Shown here in pieces: positions 16,433 through 25,472 of a stretch of 64,000 bases of DNA. This DNA is from Oscillospiraceae bacterium (GTDB taxonomy: Bacteria > Bacillota > Clostridia > Oscillospirales > Ruminococcaceae). The position numbers were made by a program, and so were the translations under genes. Position 1 is the stretch's first letter. Each line of letters begins with the position of its first letter. Where the stretch lies: contig JAFTTH010000004.1 of NCBI GenBank assembly GCA_017466885.1, positions 1 through 64,000 on the forward strand, written 5' to 3'. Under the pieces are notes generated by a model. It made no database searches and was not told the origin of the DNA. It saw nothing but the letters and a program-made list of their open reading frames with translations.

Positions 16433-19365
16433 GTTGGTATTGCGGCTTTTTTCTGCTCAACCAACTCCTGCAGCTCACGGCGGTCTGTGGTGATAAGACT
16501 TTTTTCCAAATCACTGCAGCGGAATTCTACCGTAATGTTGTTATTGTTGGTGCTGATAAGTCCGTTTCCGCGTTCAAAGTGGGTTATCTCCATAACCTCT
16601 GCCTCGGACAGATGGAGAATGCTTTGCACACGCTGGGCTTCTTCGTCCTCAAGGTTGAGAACGATTTTGGTCTTACAGTTGTTGATGATGCCTTTACCGT
16701 ATTTACCATCGTCCAGGGCAAAGAAGTCGTTTAGGTCTTGGGTGGCAAAAACAGCACTGCCGCCGTAACCTCGGATGATCTTGGCTATCTCCAAAACAAA
16801 GTTAGCGGCAAGTCTGTTGGCAGAGCCGCCGATCAACGCCCAGCACTCGTCAATAAAAATGGTCTTTTCCACCGTTCTGTTTTGCTTGGCTTTATCCCAA
16901 ACATAATCAAGGGCTACAAACATACCCGCAGTCAGCAGGTCGCCCGACAGTTCGGAAATATCCAGCACAGTGTATTTATTATCCAAATTGACGTTAGTGC
17001 GTTGGTTAAAGGTACTTGCCGACCCATGCACAAGGCGGTTTAGGATATTGGCAAGACGCTTTGTTTCGGGAGTCGTTATCAGAATGTCGTACAGGTCTCC
17101 CAAAATCGGCATCTCTCTGTAATGCCCGGGATTGTCGGGGTCTTCCAAAGAATCGTTGTCGTGGGTGATTCCTTTGCCGTTATAGGTCTTAATCAGTGCT
17201 TCATCCAACAATTGCCGTTCTTCGTGGTTCATATCCGGTATCAGCAGACTGAAAAAGATGTGTAACTGCTGTATTTTAGCGGCAAGTTCAGATTTTTCAA
17301 TCGGTGTGCCGTCAAGAAGTTCATCTACCGATCTGTCGGTAGGACGAATTTCCATTACATTGATACAGTTTTTGGATGCCGGGGATATCTGAATAAACTC
17401 ACCGCCGGTATTACGGCAGGCACGCAAAAACTCGTGCCCTTTCAGCGGTGCAATGATAAATACCTGTGTGCCTTTTCTTCGCATACGCAAAGCCATCAGC
17501 TGTAAGGTAAAGGTTTTACCGGCGCCGCTGGTTCCCATAATGGAAATGTTGGCGTTCTTATATACCATCGAATTGAAGATATCGACAATGACAAGGGAGT
17601 TGTTATATTTGTTCACCCCGAGCAGTATGCCGTTATCGTCGCTGAGTTCGTAGGCGGTAAAGGGATAGCAGCTTGCGGCACCGCTTGTCAGTACATTCCG
17701 CTTAGAGCGTTCATATAAATGCTTTTCGATATTTGTCAGCGGCAGAGCTGATATAAAAGCCTGCTCTTCACGGAAAGCACAATTAACGATATTAAGGTCC
17801 TGCGAAACAAGAAGTTTTCGCATTTCACGTTCCCGCCATTCCAAGTCTTCCTCTGTGTCGGCGGTAATGGTAATGAGAATATTCATATAGTAGAAATCCT
17901 CGTTGTTGGCAAGACCTTCTTTCAAGAGGTAGCCGCTTCGGATAGCACCGTCAAGATCGTCAAAGTCGCTATTGGTATCGCTGGCTTCTCTTATCTTGGA
18001 ACGGTTGATACGAAGCTGTTGACCGAGTTTCTGCACCATTCGCTCTTTCGGCTGGCGTGTCAGGAACAGGTCTATGTCAATTCCGTCGCCGGCATTGACA
18101 AGAAGACTGAGCCAACCTGCTGACACACGGGACTTATATCCGTAAGACGGTATCAGCAAATAGGACTGATACTGCCCATCCACACAGATATACCGTCCGT
18201 GCGTGAAATCCAATTTGTCGGGTGCAAAAAATTCCGTACACGGAATGGCGTTTGTATCCTTGCCTTCAGCAATATACTTAGAAACGATATTCTGTACCCT
18301 TTGGGGAAGAGGTATATCCGAGCTTATCTGTCGGCAGAGAATGTTATAAAGCACGTCTACCGTAAATTCATCCTCATTCTCCGGCACAATCACTTCATTA
18401 CCGCATTGCTTTAAGTAATTTGCGGCAGTTCGTGCGGCTATCTGCAAGGATGCAATCGCATCGGCTTCCTCATTTCCACGCCGTCCGTACTGCTCATATT
18501 CAAAAGCAATAAAGAATCGGCGTGTGGTTGCTTCACGGGAGCCAATGCGGTTTATCAGTTGCAGGTAGTCTTCCTGCAGCATACGGCAGTTGGGATCCTG
18601 TTCGGCTTCCATCTCTCTGCGTACAATGTCGGTGTGCTTATTCAAGTCAGCTCGTTTTGTCAGCACCTTGAACTGTATCTTTACAGGACAGATTTTAAGA
18701 TAACTGATGAATGAATAAATGATGCTTCGTTGCTCACGGGCACTTCTTAACAGAAAGTTGATGGGAATAACCTCAATAATCTTGATATAACGGTGATCCT
18801 TGGTGTAGATGATGCCGTTATCAATCTTTTCGATTGGCAGGTATTCCGCAACAGGATTGAGGAACGGTGATTCCACCATCTTTCTGCGAGGTGCCTTTTT
18901 CGGTTTTTCCGCCTTTGGCTGTTCTTTCTTTTCCTTATGAGCAGACCGTTTGCGGATAACTCCGACAATTTCCGACAGCATGGATTCATTCTCGGCTGCT
19001 TCCTTGACGGGTTTAGGCGGTTCCGGTTTCTTCTCCTTTTTTGCTTTTTTCTTTTTCGGTTCAACCTTGCCGATAACACGGCGATTGCCGATCCATTTGA
19101 AAAAGGCAATGATATAAGACGAAAGCGGTTCGCCATTAACACCCATCAAGGCAAATAAACCAAGCGGTAATGCTGTCAGGCAGAGAATAATAATACGGGC
19201 GGTCAGCGAAATGTCGATAGAAAAGACCGGCATACCCACCGCAAAGGCGATAATGCCGGCCTCAATTACATTTCTTATCTTAAACATACCGCCGAACAGC
19301 GTACCGCCCTCAATAAAGTTCGGTGGTATGGTATAGGTATCGTGATGTTCGTTTTGCTTGCTCAT
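16429..19365 (-). CDS. PrgI-VirB4 fusion, conjugation ATPase
   Basis: A 978-residue type IV secretion ATPase. Residues 1-95 form a PrgI-type membrane domain with two hydrophobic segments (EAGIIAFAVGMPVF and IIILCLTALPLGLFALM), followed by a Lys/Glu/Pro-rich linker (about 105-160). The VirB4 body follows with Walker A GTSGAGKT (about 609-616) and Walker B TIFIDECWAL (about 833-842). VirB4 powers pilus assembly and DNA passage at the inner side of the membrane. All key motifs are intact, in contrast to the coupling protein. Start ATG with AAGGAGG upstream. Confidence 0.9.
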   Translation of the reverse strand: MSKQNEHHDTYTIPPNFIEGGTLFGGMFKIRNVIEAGIIAFAVGMPVFSIDISLTARIIILCLTALPLGLFALMGVNGEPLSSYIIAFFKWIGNRRVIGKVEPKKKKAKKEKKPEPPKPVKEAAENESMLSEIVGVIRKRSAHKEKKEQPKAEKPKKAPRRKMVESPFLNPVAEYLPIEKIDNGIIYTKDHRYIKIIEVIPINFLLRSAREQRSIIYSFISYLKICPVKIQFKVLTKRADLNKHTDIVRREMEAEQDPNCRMLQEDYLQLINRIGSREATTRRFFIAFEYEQYGRRGNEEADAIASLQIAARTAANYLKQCGNEVIVPENEDEFTVDVLYNILCRQISSDIPLPQRVQNIVSKYIAEGKDTNAIPCTEFFAPDKLDFTHGRYICVDGQYQSYLLIPSYGYKSRVSAGWLSLLVNAGDGIDIDLFLTRQPKERMVQKLGQQLRINRSKIREASDTNSDFDDLDGAIRSGYLLKEGLANNEDFYYMNILITITADTEEDLEWREREMRKLLVSQDLNIVNCAFREEQAFISALPLTNIEKHLYERSKRNVLTSGAASCYPFTAYELSDDNGILLGVNKYNNSLVIVDIFNSMVYKNANISIMGTSGAGKTFTLQLMALRMRRKGTQVFIIAPLKGHEFLRACRNTGGEFIQISPASKNCINVMEIRPTDRSVDELLDGTPIEKSELAAKIQQLHIFFSLLIPDMNHEERQLLDEALIKTYNGKGITHDNDSLEDPDNPGHYREMPILGDLYDILITTPETKRLANILNRLVHGSASTFNQRTNVNLDNKYTVLDISELSGDLLTAGMFVALDYVWDKAKQNRTVEKTIFIDECWALIGGSANRLAANFVLEIAKIIRGYGGSAVFATQDLNDFFALDDGKYGKGIINNCKTKIVLNLEDEEAQRVQSILHLSEAEVMEITHFERGNGLISTNNNNITVEFRCSDLEKSLITTDRRELQELVEQKKAAIPT

Positions 19366-19383
19366 TAAAGCCTCCTTTAACTT

Positions 19384-20790
19384 CTAACCTATAATCCAAA
19401 ACGGACCACCTGCACCTGCGTTTTTACTGGCTTCGTTCAGTATGATAGATAAATCCCATTCCATACTGCTGCGGTCATAACTTGCGGGATCGGCAACAAG
19501 TATCTTGCCGTCCTTTACACCGCGCAGGACAATGAAATGCCCGGAGTTTGTAAAATGACCTTTCAGCATAATTGCCACAACCAGCTTGCCGTTTGATAAA
19601 GCATCTACGATTTTCTGACCTTCCGATGCAGAACAGCCCTCAACATTCAAGCCCCATTCCTTTGCGGCTGCCGGTATTAAAGCGTGATAGGAACCGCTTT
19701 TAGAACACCAATAGCCGTTTTCATAAGACCATCTCGCCATTGCAATAGGATCAACGGTTTCGCTTGAGAGAGAGGACACTACGATTGACATTGCCGTAGG
19801 ACCGCATCCGTAGCCGCCGATATCATCGGTGCCGTATGGCATATTGGCATAGCGTTCATCCAGCTGATTGAAATACACGACCTCGGTTTGTCCGTCTGTA
19901 AAACGGACGTTGCCGAGAGAGGTAATCGAGGTGTACCCATCTGGAAGACCCTGAAACATACTGTCCCCAAGAAACAAACTCAGGTTGTATGCGTAATCGT
20001 CTGCAAGTTCCTTTTGCTCTGCGGTGAGATGGAATACCTCGTCGGCAAAGTAGGTTTCTCCGTTATAAACAACGGTATAGACGAACCAGTTTTCCGTTGT
20101 AACCGTAACAGTCTGGGTAACGGTTTCTTCACCTGTGGAAGCATCTACCGTTACGGTTTCCGTTATTGTTTCAACGGAACGCTGTTCTTCCTTTTTGGTA
20201 TAGGAGTAAAGTTTATCTTTACCTTGGCGGAGCATACTTTCCATATCCGCTATGGATACGGTGGTATAGTCCTCGTTTTTGGCAGCGCAGTATTGACCGA
20301 CAAAAAGGTTGGCATTAAAGTTCGGTGCGCTTTCGTGGGGATTGATAATCTCTTTACCGTCTGCAGTGCAGTTGGCATAATCATCCTCGATTGCCTGAAG
20401 CACTTCCGTCATACGTTCCGACAACACCGTACTGACCGTTGTTGAGATCTGCGTCAGATTACTGTCAACGGCTATGCTGCTGTTGAGAATTGGTGTATCG
20501 GGGTCAGCGGGAGAGTAAGTATCTCCGAAGCCGCCGAAAATAACGGAAGGCAACATACATAGAATGATAATCGGGATCATCAACACGGCAGTGGCGGCTA
20601 TCAGCACTTTTGTAAGGAATTTTCTGTTTTCCCAAGCAAAAGCACCGATAGCACCCCACACACCGCCGGCCGCCGCACCTTTGGCGGCAGCGGCGATGGC
20701 TTTACCGGTTTTGACAGCACCACGAACCGCCTGAGCTGCCTGCATTGTTTTCTGCAACGGTTCAGCAACAGGGCGATTGTTTTCTGCCAT
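19384..20790 (-). CDS. Membrane-anchored C39-type peptidase of the conjugation machine
   Basis: 468 residues. An Ala-rich cytoplasmic start, one membrane segment (about 58-85), a long extracellular region of unknown fold, then a C39-like papain-fold domain. The catalytic Cys lies in GGYGCGPTAMS (about 328), His in GHFIVLRG (about 418), and Asp in VADPAS. Such proteins take the place of the VirB1-type wall hydrolase in Gram-positive conjugation, or process surface proteins. It overlaps the next upstream gene by one base (TAATG) and lies 19 nt upstream of virB4. Confidence 0.75.
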   Translation of the reverse strand: MAENNRPVAEPLQKTMQAAQAVRGAVKTGKAIAAAAKGAAAGGVWGAIGAFAWENRKFLTKVLIAATAVLMIPIIILCMLPSVIFGGFGDTYSPADPDTPILNSSIAVDSNLTQISTTVSTVLSERMTEVLQAIEDDYANCTADGKEIINPHESAPNFNANLFVGQYCAAKNEDYTTVSIADMESMLRQGKDKLYSYTKKEEQRSVETITETVTVDASTGEETVTQTVTVTTENWFVYTVVYNGETYFADEVFHLTAEQKELADDYAYNLSLFLGDSMFQGLPDGYTSITSLGNVRFTDGQTEVVYFNQLDERYANMPYGTDDIGGYGCGPTAMSIVVSSLSSETVDPIAMARWSYENGYWCSKSGSYHALIPAAAKEWGLNVEGCSASEGQKIVDALSNGKLVVAIMLKGHFTNSGHFIVLRGVKDGKILVADPASYDRSSMEWDLSIILNEASKNAGAGGPFWIIG

Positions 20791-21704
20791 TATACTCGGT
20801 CCTTTCGTTGCGGTGCCCTGGGCAGTTTCTTAACGATATTCTCGTTATATGCCACCGAGCCGTCCTCCGCTTTATACGGTGTTCGCTCTACAGTATCCGT
20901 TGCATACTGCTTATACCAAGTAGCACCATCAGCGGTTGTTACGGTGGTGTATTCGCCCTCGGGCGCCATATACTGGTCTGTGTGATACATACCCATTGCT
21001 ATGCCTTCGGGATGTTCGTCGCTCATTTCCGTAGCAAAGATATGACCGCCGCCTATATCCACGTTGGAGAAGGACGGTACATCCTCAGCATCGGGACCGA
21101 GTGCGGTATAACCCATATAGGACATAAGCGAATCGGCGGCACCTTCACCCGAAATTGAGCCGGTGGAAGCAATACTGCCCGTTGCGATCTTACCGATAAT
21201 GGAATTTGCAAAACCGCCGCCTTTACCCAAAGAAGAGTTAAAAGCCATTCCGCCCAGTCCACCGTTTTTGGTGCCATTGGCGTTTTGTACTGCGTTATTC
21301 GTTACCTTGCGGCTGACAACGCCGGAAAGACCGCCTTTCATAAAGGTGTTTCCACCGCCACTGCCACCGGAACCACCACCGCCACCGCCGCCTTTGCCCA
21401 TAAAGGATTTGGCAATACCGGCACCACGCATGGCAATCATAGCTTCAGCCAGCATAGAGCCGCCTGTATGACCGACATTGATGCCGAGAGAAGACATAAA
21501 GCTGTCAATCTTCTGCGATACCTTCAAAAATGCGATAGCACAAAGGAACCACACGAAAATGTTTCCTGTTACCGCTTCTTTACCGACAGCATTAACCTGA
21601 TCTTGCACCTCGCTTTCGGTTAAGGCAAAGGCAGGAACGGTGGTAAGAGAGACCATCACAACAAGGACGGTCAGCATTATGAGAATTTTATATCTGCGTT
21701 TCAT
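20790..21704 (-). CDS. Gly-rich exported conjugation protein
   Basis: 304 residues. A cleavable signal peptide (MKRRYKILIMLTVLVVMV, cleavage near AFA), a second hydrophobic segment at about 48-65 (TGNIFVWFLCAIAFLKVS), then a Gly/Ser/Asn-rich region with a run of eight glycines and a charged C-terminus. It is conserved beside the VirB6-like gene in Clostridia ICEs. The flexible composition suggests a structural part of the transfer channel; this is inference. It overlaps the C39 peptidase gene by one base. Confidence 0.65.
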   Translation of the reverse strand: MKRRYKILIMLTVLVVMVSLTTVPAFALTESEVQDQVNAVGKEAVTGNIFVWFLCAIAFLKVSQKIDSFMSSLGINVGHTGGSMLAEAMIAMRGAGIAKSFMGKGGGGGGGSGGSGGGNTFMKGGLSGVVSRKVTNNAVQNANGTKNGGLGGMAFNSSLGKGGGFANSIIGKIATGSIASTGSISGEGAADSLMSYMGYTALGPDAEDVPSFSNVDIGGGHIFATEMSDEHPEGIAMGMYHTDQYMAPEGEYTTVTTADGATWYKQYATDTVERTPYKAEDGSVAYNENIVKKLPRAPQRKDRV

Positions 21705-21713
21705 CGTTCCTCC

Positions 21714-22424
21714 TTATAAAGCCAACGGGTTTGAGAGGAATTGTCCTACCATACTGGTAAATAACCGCAAGCACCATGCGTTCATAATAAGCAGGAAAAC
21801 TTGCCCGCCGAACATTCTGCACCAGCTTTTGAATATGTTGGAGGTTGTTTGAGAAGCACCCATCGCAAAGGCAACGGGAGCCGTATAAACAAGCACACCC
21901 AGCAATACATACCGTTCCGCTGCTTCAAACAGCAGTTTGATATAATTCCAAGCGAGTATGAGAATAAGGATCAGCGCAATCAGTGATACCGTTCCGCTTG
22001 CACATACGCCGAGTATAGTCAAAAAGACTGAATTAAAGCTGGCGAAGTCAAGTGACGGTAATTCTGAGTTGAGTATCCAGTTGTAAGGGGTTCCTCCGAT
22101 TTTTAAGATAATATCGACTATTTCATCTGCAAAGTAGGCGAGCAGGATAAATATAACCGAACGAATTGATAGTTTTACGGGATCTTCGGCTTCAATACCG
22201 GCAGACAGTCCGTAATTCTTAAAAAGCTGCCATATCCAATTCAAGAGAATAAGACCGATAGCAAGAGCAACGAAAATGCTATACATTGTTTTTGCTGCCG
22301 GAAAGTATCTCTCGAATGTGCTCATATTACAGCCAAGTGCGCCCAAAACTGATGTGTTGATAAGGTTCAATCCGTTCATTACCTGTTCGGCTATCCATTC
22401 TACTATGCCGTCAAGAATGCCCAC
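21714..22424 (-). CDS. VirB6/TrbL-like channel protein
   Basis: A 236-residue polytopic membrane protein with about five hydrophobic segments (around residues 45-68, 88-105, 130-160, 168-190 and 205-228), including AWNYIKLLFEAAERYVLLG and a late FKSWCRMFGGQ. This matches the size and pattern of the short VirB6/TrbL-like proteins of Firmicutes ICEs, which form the inner-membrane channel. The start is GTG 22424 with AAAGGAG 9 nt upstream. Confidence 0.75.
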   Translation of the reverse strand: MGILDGIVEWIAEQVMNGLNLINTSVLGALGCNMSTFERYFPAAKTMYSIFVALAIGLILLNWIWQLFKNYGLSAGIEAEDPVKLSIRSVIFILLAYFADEIVDIILKIGGTPYNWILNSELPSLDFASFNSVFLTILGVCASGTVSLIALILILILAWNYIKLLFEAAERYVLLGVLVYTAPVAFAMGASQTTSNIFKSWCRMFGGQVFLLIMNAWCLRLFTSMVGQFLSNPLAL

Positions 22425-22457
22425 TGCATCAGCTCCTTTCTGTGACTGCGGCTCTTA

Positions 22458-22853
22458 TCAGCCGGTCCACTTACCGTCTGAGAAGAAGGGAGTGATATAG
22501 GCCATGATGAAGCCGAGACCGTTGAGGATCGCCCACGTAATGATGATTCTTTTCAGCCAAGCACGGGATTCTGTTACGGTTTTGTCCGTTTTGGAGAAGT
22601 TCATCATAAGCAAGGCGACCGACGCGGTAACAACGGCGGCAATGGTGGAAATCAAAAGGATTTGGTTATACACATCCTTCATAATCTCCGTGGCTTTTTC
22701 CCAGATGGTCGGTGCTGCGAACACCTGCATCGTGGTACCTGCCATCATTGTTACGCACAAAAAGCCCATAAACAGATAACGCCCCCAATCAATATGGCGG
22801 CGTTCCTTTTGAGGTTTTGGCTTCGGCGTTGTGGTTTTGAGTTGCTTTTTCAC
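22458..22853 (-). CDS. Pilin-like (VirB2-type) conjugation protein
   Basis: 131 residues. A basic, Pro/Lys-rich N-terminus, then a hydrophobic segment with a signal-peptidase-like site (TTMQVFAAPT, about residues 42-50) and two further hydrophobic segments (about 67-90 and 105-122) separated by a short polar loop. Two hydrophobic helices after a long signal region is the VirB2 pilin layout. Start GTG 22853, with AAGGAGG just upstream; the frame stays open further up, but without a site. It leads the type IV secretion operon. Confidence 0.65.
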   Translation of the reverse strand: MKKQLKTTTPKPKPQKERRHIDWGRYLFMGFLCVTMMAGTTMQVFAAPTIWEKATEIMKDVYNQILLISTIAAVVTASVALLMMNFSKTDKTVTESRAWLKRIIITWAILNGLGFIMAYITPFFSDGKWTG

Positions 22854-22871
22854 TGTGTACCTCCTTGATAG

Positions 22872-22902
22872 AAAAAAGTAAGCCGCCCTGAAATGGACGG
22901 CT
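22872..22902 (-). terminator. Stem-loop with T-tract upstream of the pilin-like gene
   Basis: On the minus strand AGCCGTCC-ATTTCA-GGGCGGCT, followed by a T-rich run, about 20 nt before the ribosome-binding site of the 22853 gene. It either ends the upstream transcript or works as an attenuator in front of the transfer operon. Confidence 0.65.
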
Positions 22903-22921
22903 CCGGGTTGTTTGTGCCAAC

Positions 22922-22952
22922 AAAAAAACACCATCGAAAAACGAATGGTGTC
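22922..22952 (-). terminator. Intrinsic terminator after the 23067-23594 gene
   Basis: ACACCATTCG-loop-CGATGGTGT with seven T residues on the minus strand, about 115 nt after the stop at 23067. Together with 22872-22902 it gives two terminators in series before the transfer operon. Confidence 0.7.
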
Positions 22953-23066
22953 AATTTTGCCCTGCGGCACTATACAGTTTTGAGCAATACCATTTTACCA
23001 CATTGCCATTATCACATCAATGTCAAAACAGTCTTAATTCCGTCTCAAAAGTATCTCAATTTCGTA

Positions 23067-23594
23067 TCAAGGCTTTTCGGGGAAAAATTCCTGTAACAGA
23101 TTCACGCTATCACGGGAAGAATACCCCCACAAGATTGAAGAGAGAGCATCAATGGCATCCTTTCTGTGCCGATAGAACGTAGGATAGCTGATATCCAAGA
23201 TATGCGGTCTTAACTGATCGATGATTTCCTCGGCATTTCTATACTTTTGCGGCGAGAAAAAGCTGTAATAGAGGATCCAGTAGTACGTTTCACCGTTTTT
23301 ATGCTTTTGCCGCAGTAATTCCAACGAGCTATCCACCAATTTCAGCATTTTATGGCTTCGCTCTATACTTTGGGCGTGTTCGGCGATCCCACTTTCCTCA
23401 AAATCCACACCGGCAAGGTATATGGACTCTAAAAAATCCTCAATACTGCTGCCATATTCGATATGAAACTTCCTGCGGACCCTTTGCACCGACAATTCAA
23501 GGCTCCACACAACATCCCTATACTTTTTGAGCAAGGTTAAAGTATCGTGGTAAAGCGGATTTTCCTCTCGATTGAGGGAAACTGTTTTTTTCAT
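23067..23594 (-). CDS. Putative late-regulator/sigma-like ICE protein
   Basis: A 175-residue helical protein with an N-terminal helical bundle (YHDTLTLLKKYRDVVWSLEL) and a C-terminal HTH-like part (ILDISYPTFYRHRKDAIDALS). The pattern resembles ArpU/RinA-type phage late regulators and sigma region 4. It overlaps the preceding gene by 4 nt (ATGA), so the two are one unit. Two terminators follow before the transfer operon, which it may control. Identification is tentative. Confidence 0.55.
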   Translation of the reverse strand: MKKTVSLNREENPLYHDTLTLLKKYRDVVWSLELSVQRVRRKFHIEYGSSIEDFLESIYLAGVDFEESGIAEHAQSIERSHKMLKLVDSSLELLRQKHKNGETYYWILYYSFFSPQKYRNAEEIIDQLRPHILDISYPTFYRHRKDAIDALSSILWGYSSRDSVNLLQEFFPEKP

Positions 23595-24727
23595 TGGCGT
23601 TCTCCTTTCTGCAGGCGTATTTCAAAGCGAAAGACCTCTTTTGCATCGTTGCAGGACATAACCAGCAAAAACCGCAATTCACCGTCCTTCGTAATATCAG
23701 TAGGTACTAAAATTGCTTCCTGACAATCGGGGGATAAGGGTAATAACTTATACTGAATTTGAGGGCAGGAACAGCACGGAAACCCTTGTGCTGCAAGGAT
23801 TTTTGCCACTTTTTGAAGCACAACGGAAATGTGCGATTTTGAAACGCCGGAAAGATATTTTGAAACGCTGACTTCGGGCGGCAATTCGCACTCGTTTTCT
23901 TCCTTTTCGGGCAGGTCAAGTTTGATATTAAGAGCCATAGCCACTTCGTCCTTATCTATCATCACATCGGAAATCTCGAACATTGTCGAAAGATAGCGGC
24001 GCAGATAGATGGCTGTACCGTGCGTTCCGGGGAAAGAGAGAGTTTCTATGAAATCAAGCTCACGCAGTTTCTTTAAGAACCGTGCAACCGTTGCTTTGGA
24101 GATGCCCCAGCGTTCAGCAAGTTCCGCATAACCGATAAGCGGACTGCCGCTGCCATCTCTCATATACACCACAGGTCCGGTCTCAGAGCCTTGAACCTGC
24201 GTATCGTTATATACGGTGTTGATCCACATATCCAAAAGGGCGTCCATTTCCGAGCACTTGCCACAGCCGGCTAATTCATTGGCTGTAGAGATTGGGAGAA
24301 AGAAAAAGCCTGATTCCTTTTGGCAGGGAGCATTATAGTCAAGGACACGGTTATGGCGGCTCCAACCGTTGATCTTAAATTTGACGAGCTTACCGCGTCC
24401 GAGAATGGTATAGGTTATAAGGTGGCGTTCCTGCAGTTCCTTTAATATATCTACTGCTTGATGATGAAACCGTGTGCGGAACCATTCCGACACCTCACTG
24501 ATGCGGCAAAGCCATTCGCCCGGACGGATCGTATAACTGATACCGTCAATTCGTTTGTATGAGGTGCGGAAATTGGCATAGCAGCAGAGGACGGTATAAT
24601 AGAACAGTCCTGATGTGCCGCCGATACGGATATTCTTTTCAGCAAGGAGCATTTGAATAAACTGCCGATAGATACGGCAACGTGGATAGTCCACGATCTG
24701 TTTTATTTCCAATTGATATTCTGACAT
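23591..24727 (-). CDS. Helix-turn-helix replication/regulatory protein at ICE right end
   Basis: 378 residues. Two helix-turn-helix units are visible, one around residues 75-105 (GEWLCRISEVSEWFRTRFHHQAVDILKEL, in two parts) and one around 205-235 (IGYAELAERWGISKATVARFL). The C-terminus (about 300-378) has Cys residues (PCCSCPQ) and a strand-rich end. It resembles replication-initiator or MarR-like proteins placed at the start of ICE operons. ATG 24727 has GGAAAGG upstream. A terminator-like hairpin (24752-24793) lies immediately upstream, so an attenuated leader is likely. Confidence 0.6.
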   Translation of the reverse strand: MSEYQLEIKQIVDYPRCRIYRQFIQMLLAEKNIRIGGTSGLFYYTVLCCYANFRTSYKRIDGISYTIRPGEWLCRISEVSEWFRTRFHHQAVDILKELQERHLITYTILGRGKLVKFKINGWSRHNRVLDYNAPCQKESGFFFLPISTANELAGCGKCSEMDALLDMWINTVYNDTQVQGSETGPVVYMRDGSGSPLIGYAELAERWGISKATVARFLKKLRELDFIETLSFPGTHGTAIYLRRYLSTMFEISDVMIDKDEVAMALNIKLDLPEKEENECELPPEVSVSKYLSGVSKSHISVVLQKVAKILAAQGFPCCSCPQIQYKLLPLSPDCQEAILVPTDITKDGELRFLLVMSCNDAKEVFRFEIRLQKGERQ

Positions 24728-24751
24728 TGTAATCAATCCTTTCCTATAAAT

Positions 24752-24793
24752 AAAAAAAGACGGCACAGACCTCATAATGAAATCTGCGCCGTC
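24752..24793 (-). promoter_or_regulatory. Leader hairpin with T-tract (possible attenuator)
   Basis: On the minus strand GACGGCGCAGA (24793-24783) pairs with TCTGTGCCGTC (24769-24759) and is followed by seven T residues, then the ribosome-binding site and ATG of the 23591-24727 gene. This is a full intrinsic terminator placed before the first gene of the leftward operon, so either that operon is attenuated, or the hairpin stops transcription from elsewhere. Confidence 0.65.
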
Positions 24794-24812
24794 ACTTTGT
24801 TGCGTTGAAGTA

Positions 24813-24841
24813 TTGAATTTTTGCCTTCTTTGTGTTATAAT
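24813..24841 (+). promoter_or_regulatory. Outward-facing sigma-A promoter near ICE right end
   Basis: TTGAAT (24813-24818), 17 bp, TATAAT (24836-24841). It reads rightward across the integrase-arm repeats and attachment core, where no gene begins for 600 bp. In the excised circle it would read into the ICE left end, a known arrangement for genes switched on after excision. Confidence 0.6.
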
Positions 24842-24883
24842 ACTTATAGAATATATGAAGAAGGCGTCCCGTTGCGGGAGTTG

Positions 24884-24905
24884 TTCTTGCTAATTTCTTG
24901 CTAAT
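24884..24905 (+). repeat. Tandem 11-bp integrase-arm-like repeats (ICE side)
   Basis: Two exact, abutting copies of TTCTTGCTAAT, with an inverted TTAGCAGGAA-type half site at about 24930. They lie 160 bp from the attachment core, like the arm-type sites of tyrosine recombinases. Confidence 0.65.
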
Positions 24906-25043
24906 TGGAGTTCGAAACATCAGCAAATATTAGCAGGAACAGGAAGCACGAAAAAATATCGTGTTCGTTTGAAAACCCAGTAATATCAAGGGTTTTCAGC
25001 GTCGTGATAGACTAAACCGTATCAGGAGAAAACGTAAATGTTT

Positions 25044-25090
25044 TACTCCTAAGCGGAAGGTCGGGGATTCGAATTCCTTCAAGCGCGCCA
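25044..25090 (+). other. Attachment core 1: tRNA-Arg(CCU)-like 3' half
   Basis: Starting at the anticodon-loop sequence CTCCTAA the segment follows tRNA anatomy exactly: 5-nt stem GCGGA, 5-nt variable region, T-stem/loop with TTCGAAT, acceptor strand CAAGCGC, G and CCA. The 5' half is absent (the bases before it do not pair). It is followed directly by a terminator hairpin at 25091. It is read as an attR or tandem-junction core. Confidence 0.7.
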
Positions 25091-25127
25091 AAAAGTGCCG
25101 AGAAATCAAGGTTTCTCGGCACTTTTA
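25091..25127. terminator. Terminator hairpin after attachment core 1
   Basis: A 15-bp perfect stem (AAAAGTGCCGAGAAA and complement) with a 5-nt loop and T-tail, beginning at the last base of the tRNA-like 3' half, as expected for a former tRNA terminator. Confidence 0.85.
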
Positions 25128-25216
25128 CTTTTTATTTCTCAATCATTTTTCTTGAGTGAGTTTTATTGTTTTTGGGGAGCAAATCAAAATCGAACTTTTA
25201 CCGTTACCTGTCAAAG

Positions 25217-25305
25217 TTCTTGCTAATTGCGATTAGCAGAAAATCGCCGTTTTGCTAATCGCCTGCTAATCGGGTTTTTAGCAAAATCCTGCTAATTTGC
25301 ACAGG
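25217..25305. repeat. Cluster of GCTAAT integrase-arm-like motifs
   Basis: TTCTTGCTAAT at 25217-25227 is identical to the ICE-side repeats; further copies in both orientations follow (ATTAGCAGAAA, TTTTGCTAATC, CCTGCTAATC, TCCTGCTAATT). The 345-bp gap between the terminator and the sigma-like gene holds little else apart from a -10-like TATAAT at 25363. Confidence 0.6.
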
Positions 25306-25472
25306 CGTATGTTACATCCATAGGCTTTTTCAAAAATTATACTATTGTCGTTTTATCTATGTTATAATTTCATTTAGAAAAAATAAAGCTAAAAATGAAC
25401 CTTTTGATACCGATATCCGTCTATATAAGCGAAACCGGTTTTAATCACTCATGAAAAAAAGGAGGTGATGAT

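Larger units (their letters stand above)
1..25090. mobile_element. Integrative conjugative element, right part (left end outside window)
   Basis: A continuous block of conjugation and plasmid-type genes, almost all on the minus strand, with PrgI-VirB4, VirD4-type, VirB6-like and pilin-like proteins, a C39 cell-wall peptidase, ParM/ParR-like genes and a methylase-helicase. It ends at a tRNA 3'-half-like sequence (25044-25090), preceded by tandem 11-bp repeats at 24884-24905 of the kind tyrosine integrases bind. No integrase or relaxase is visible, so these must lie to the left or be lost. The coupling protein is a chimera. Family knowledge: this gene set is typical of Clostridia ICEs that insert at tRNA genes. 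Confidence 0.85.

Noticed and set aside
25431..25450. ECF-type autoregulated promoter (GAAACC box) before the sigma-like gene
   Set aside because: GAAACC is present but no matching -10 element at 16-17 bp spacing was found.
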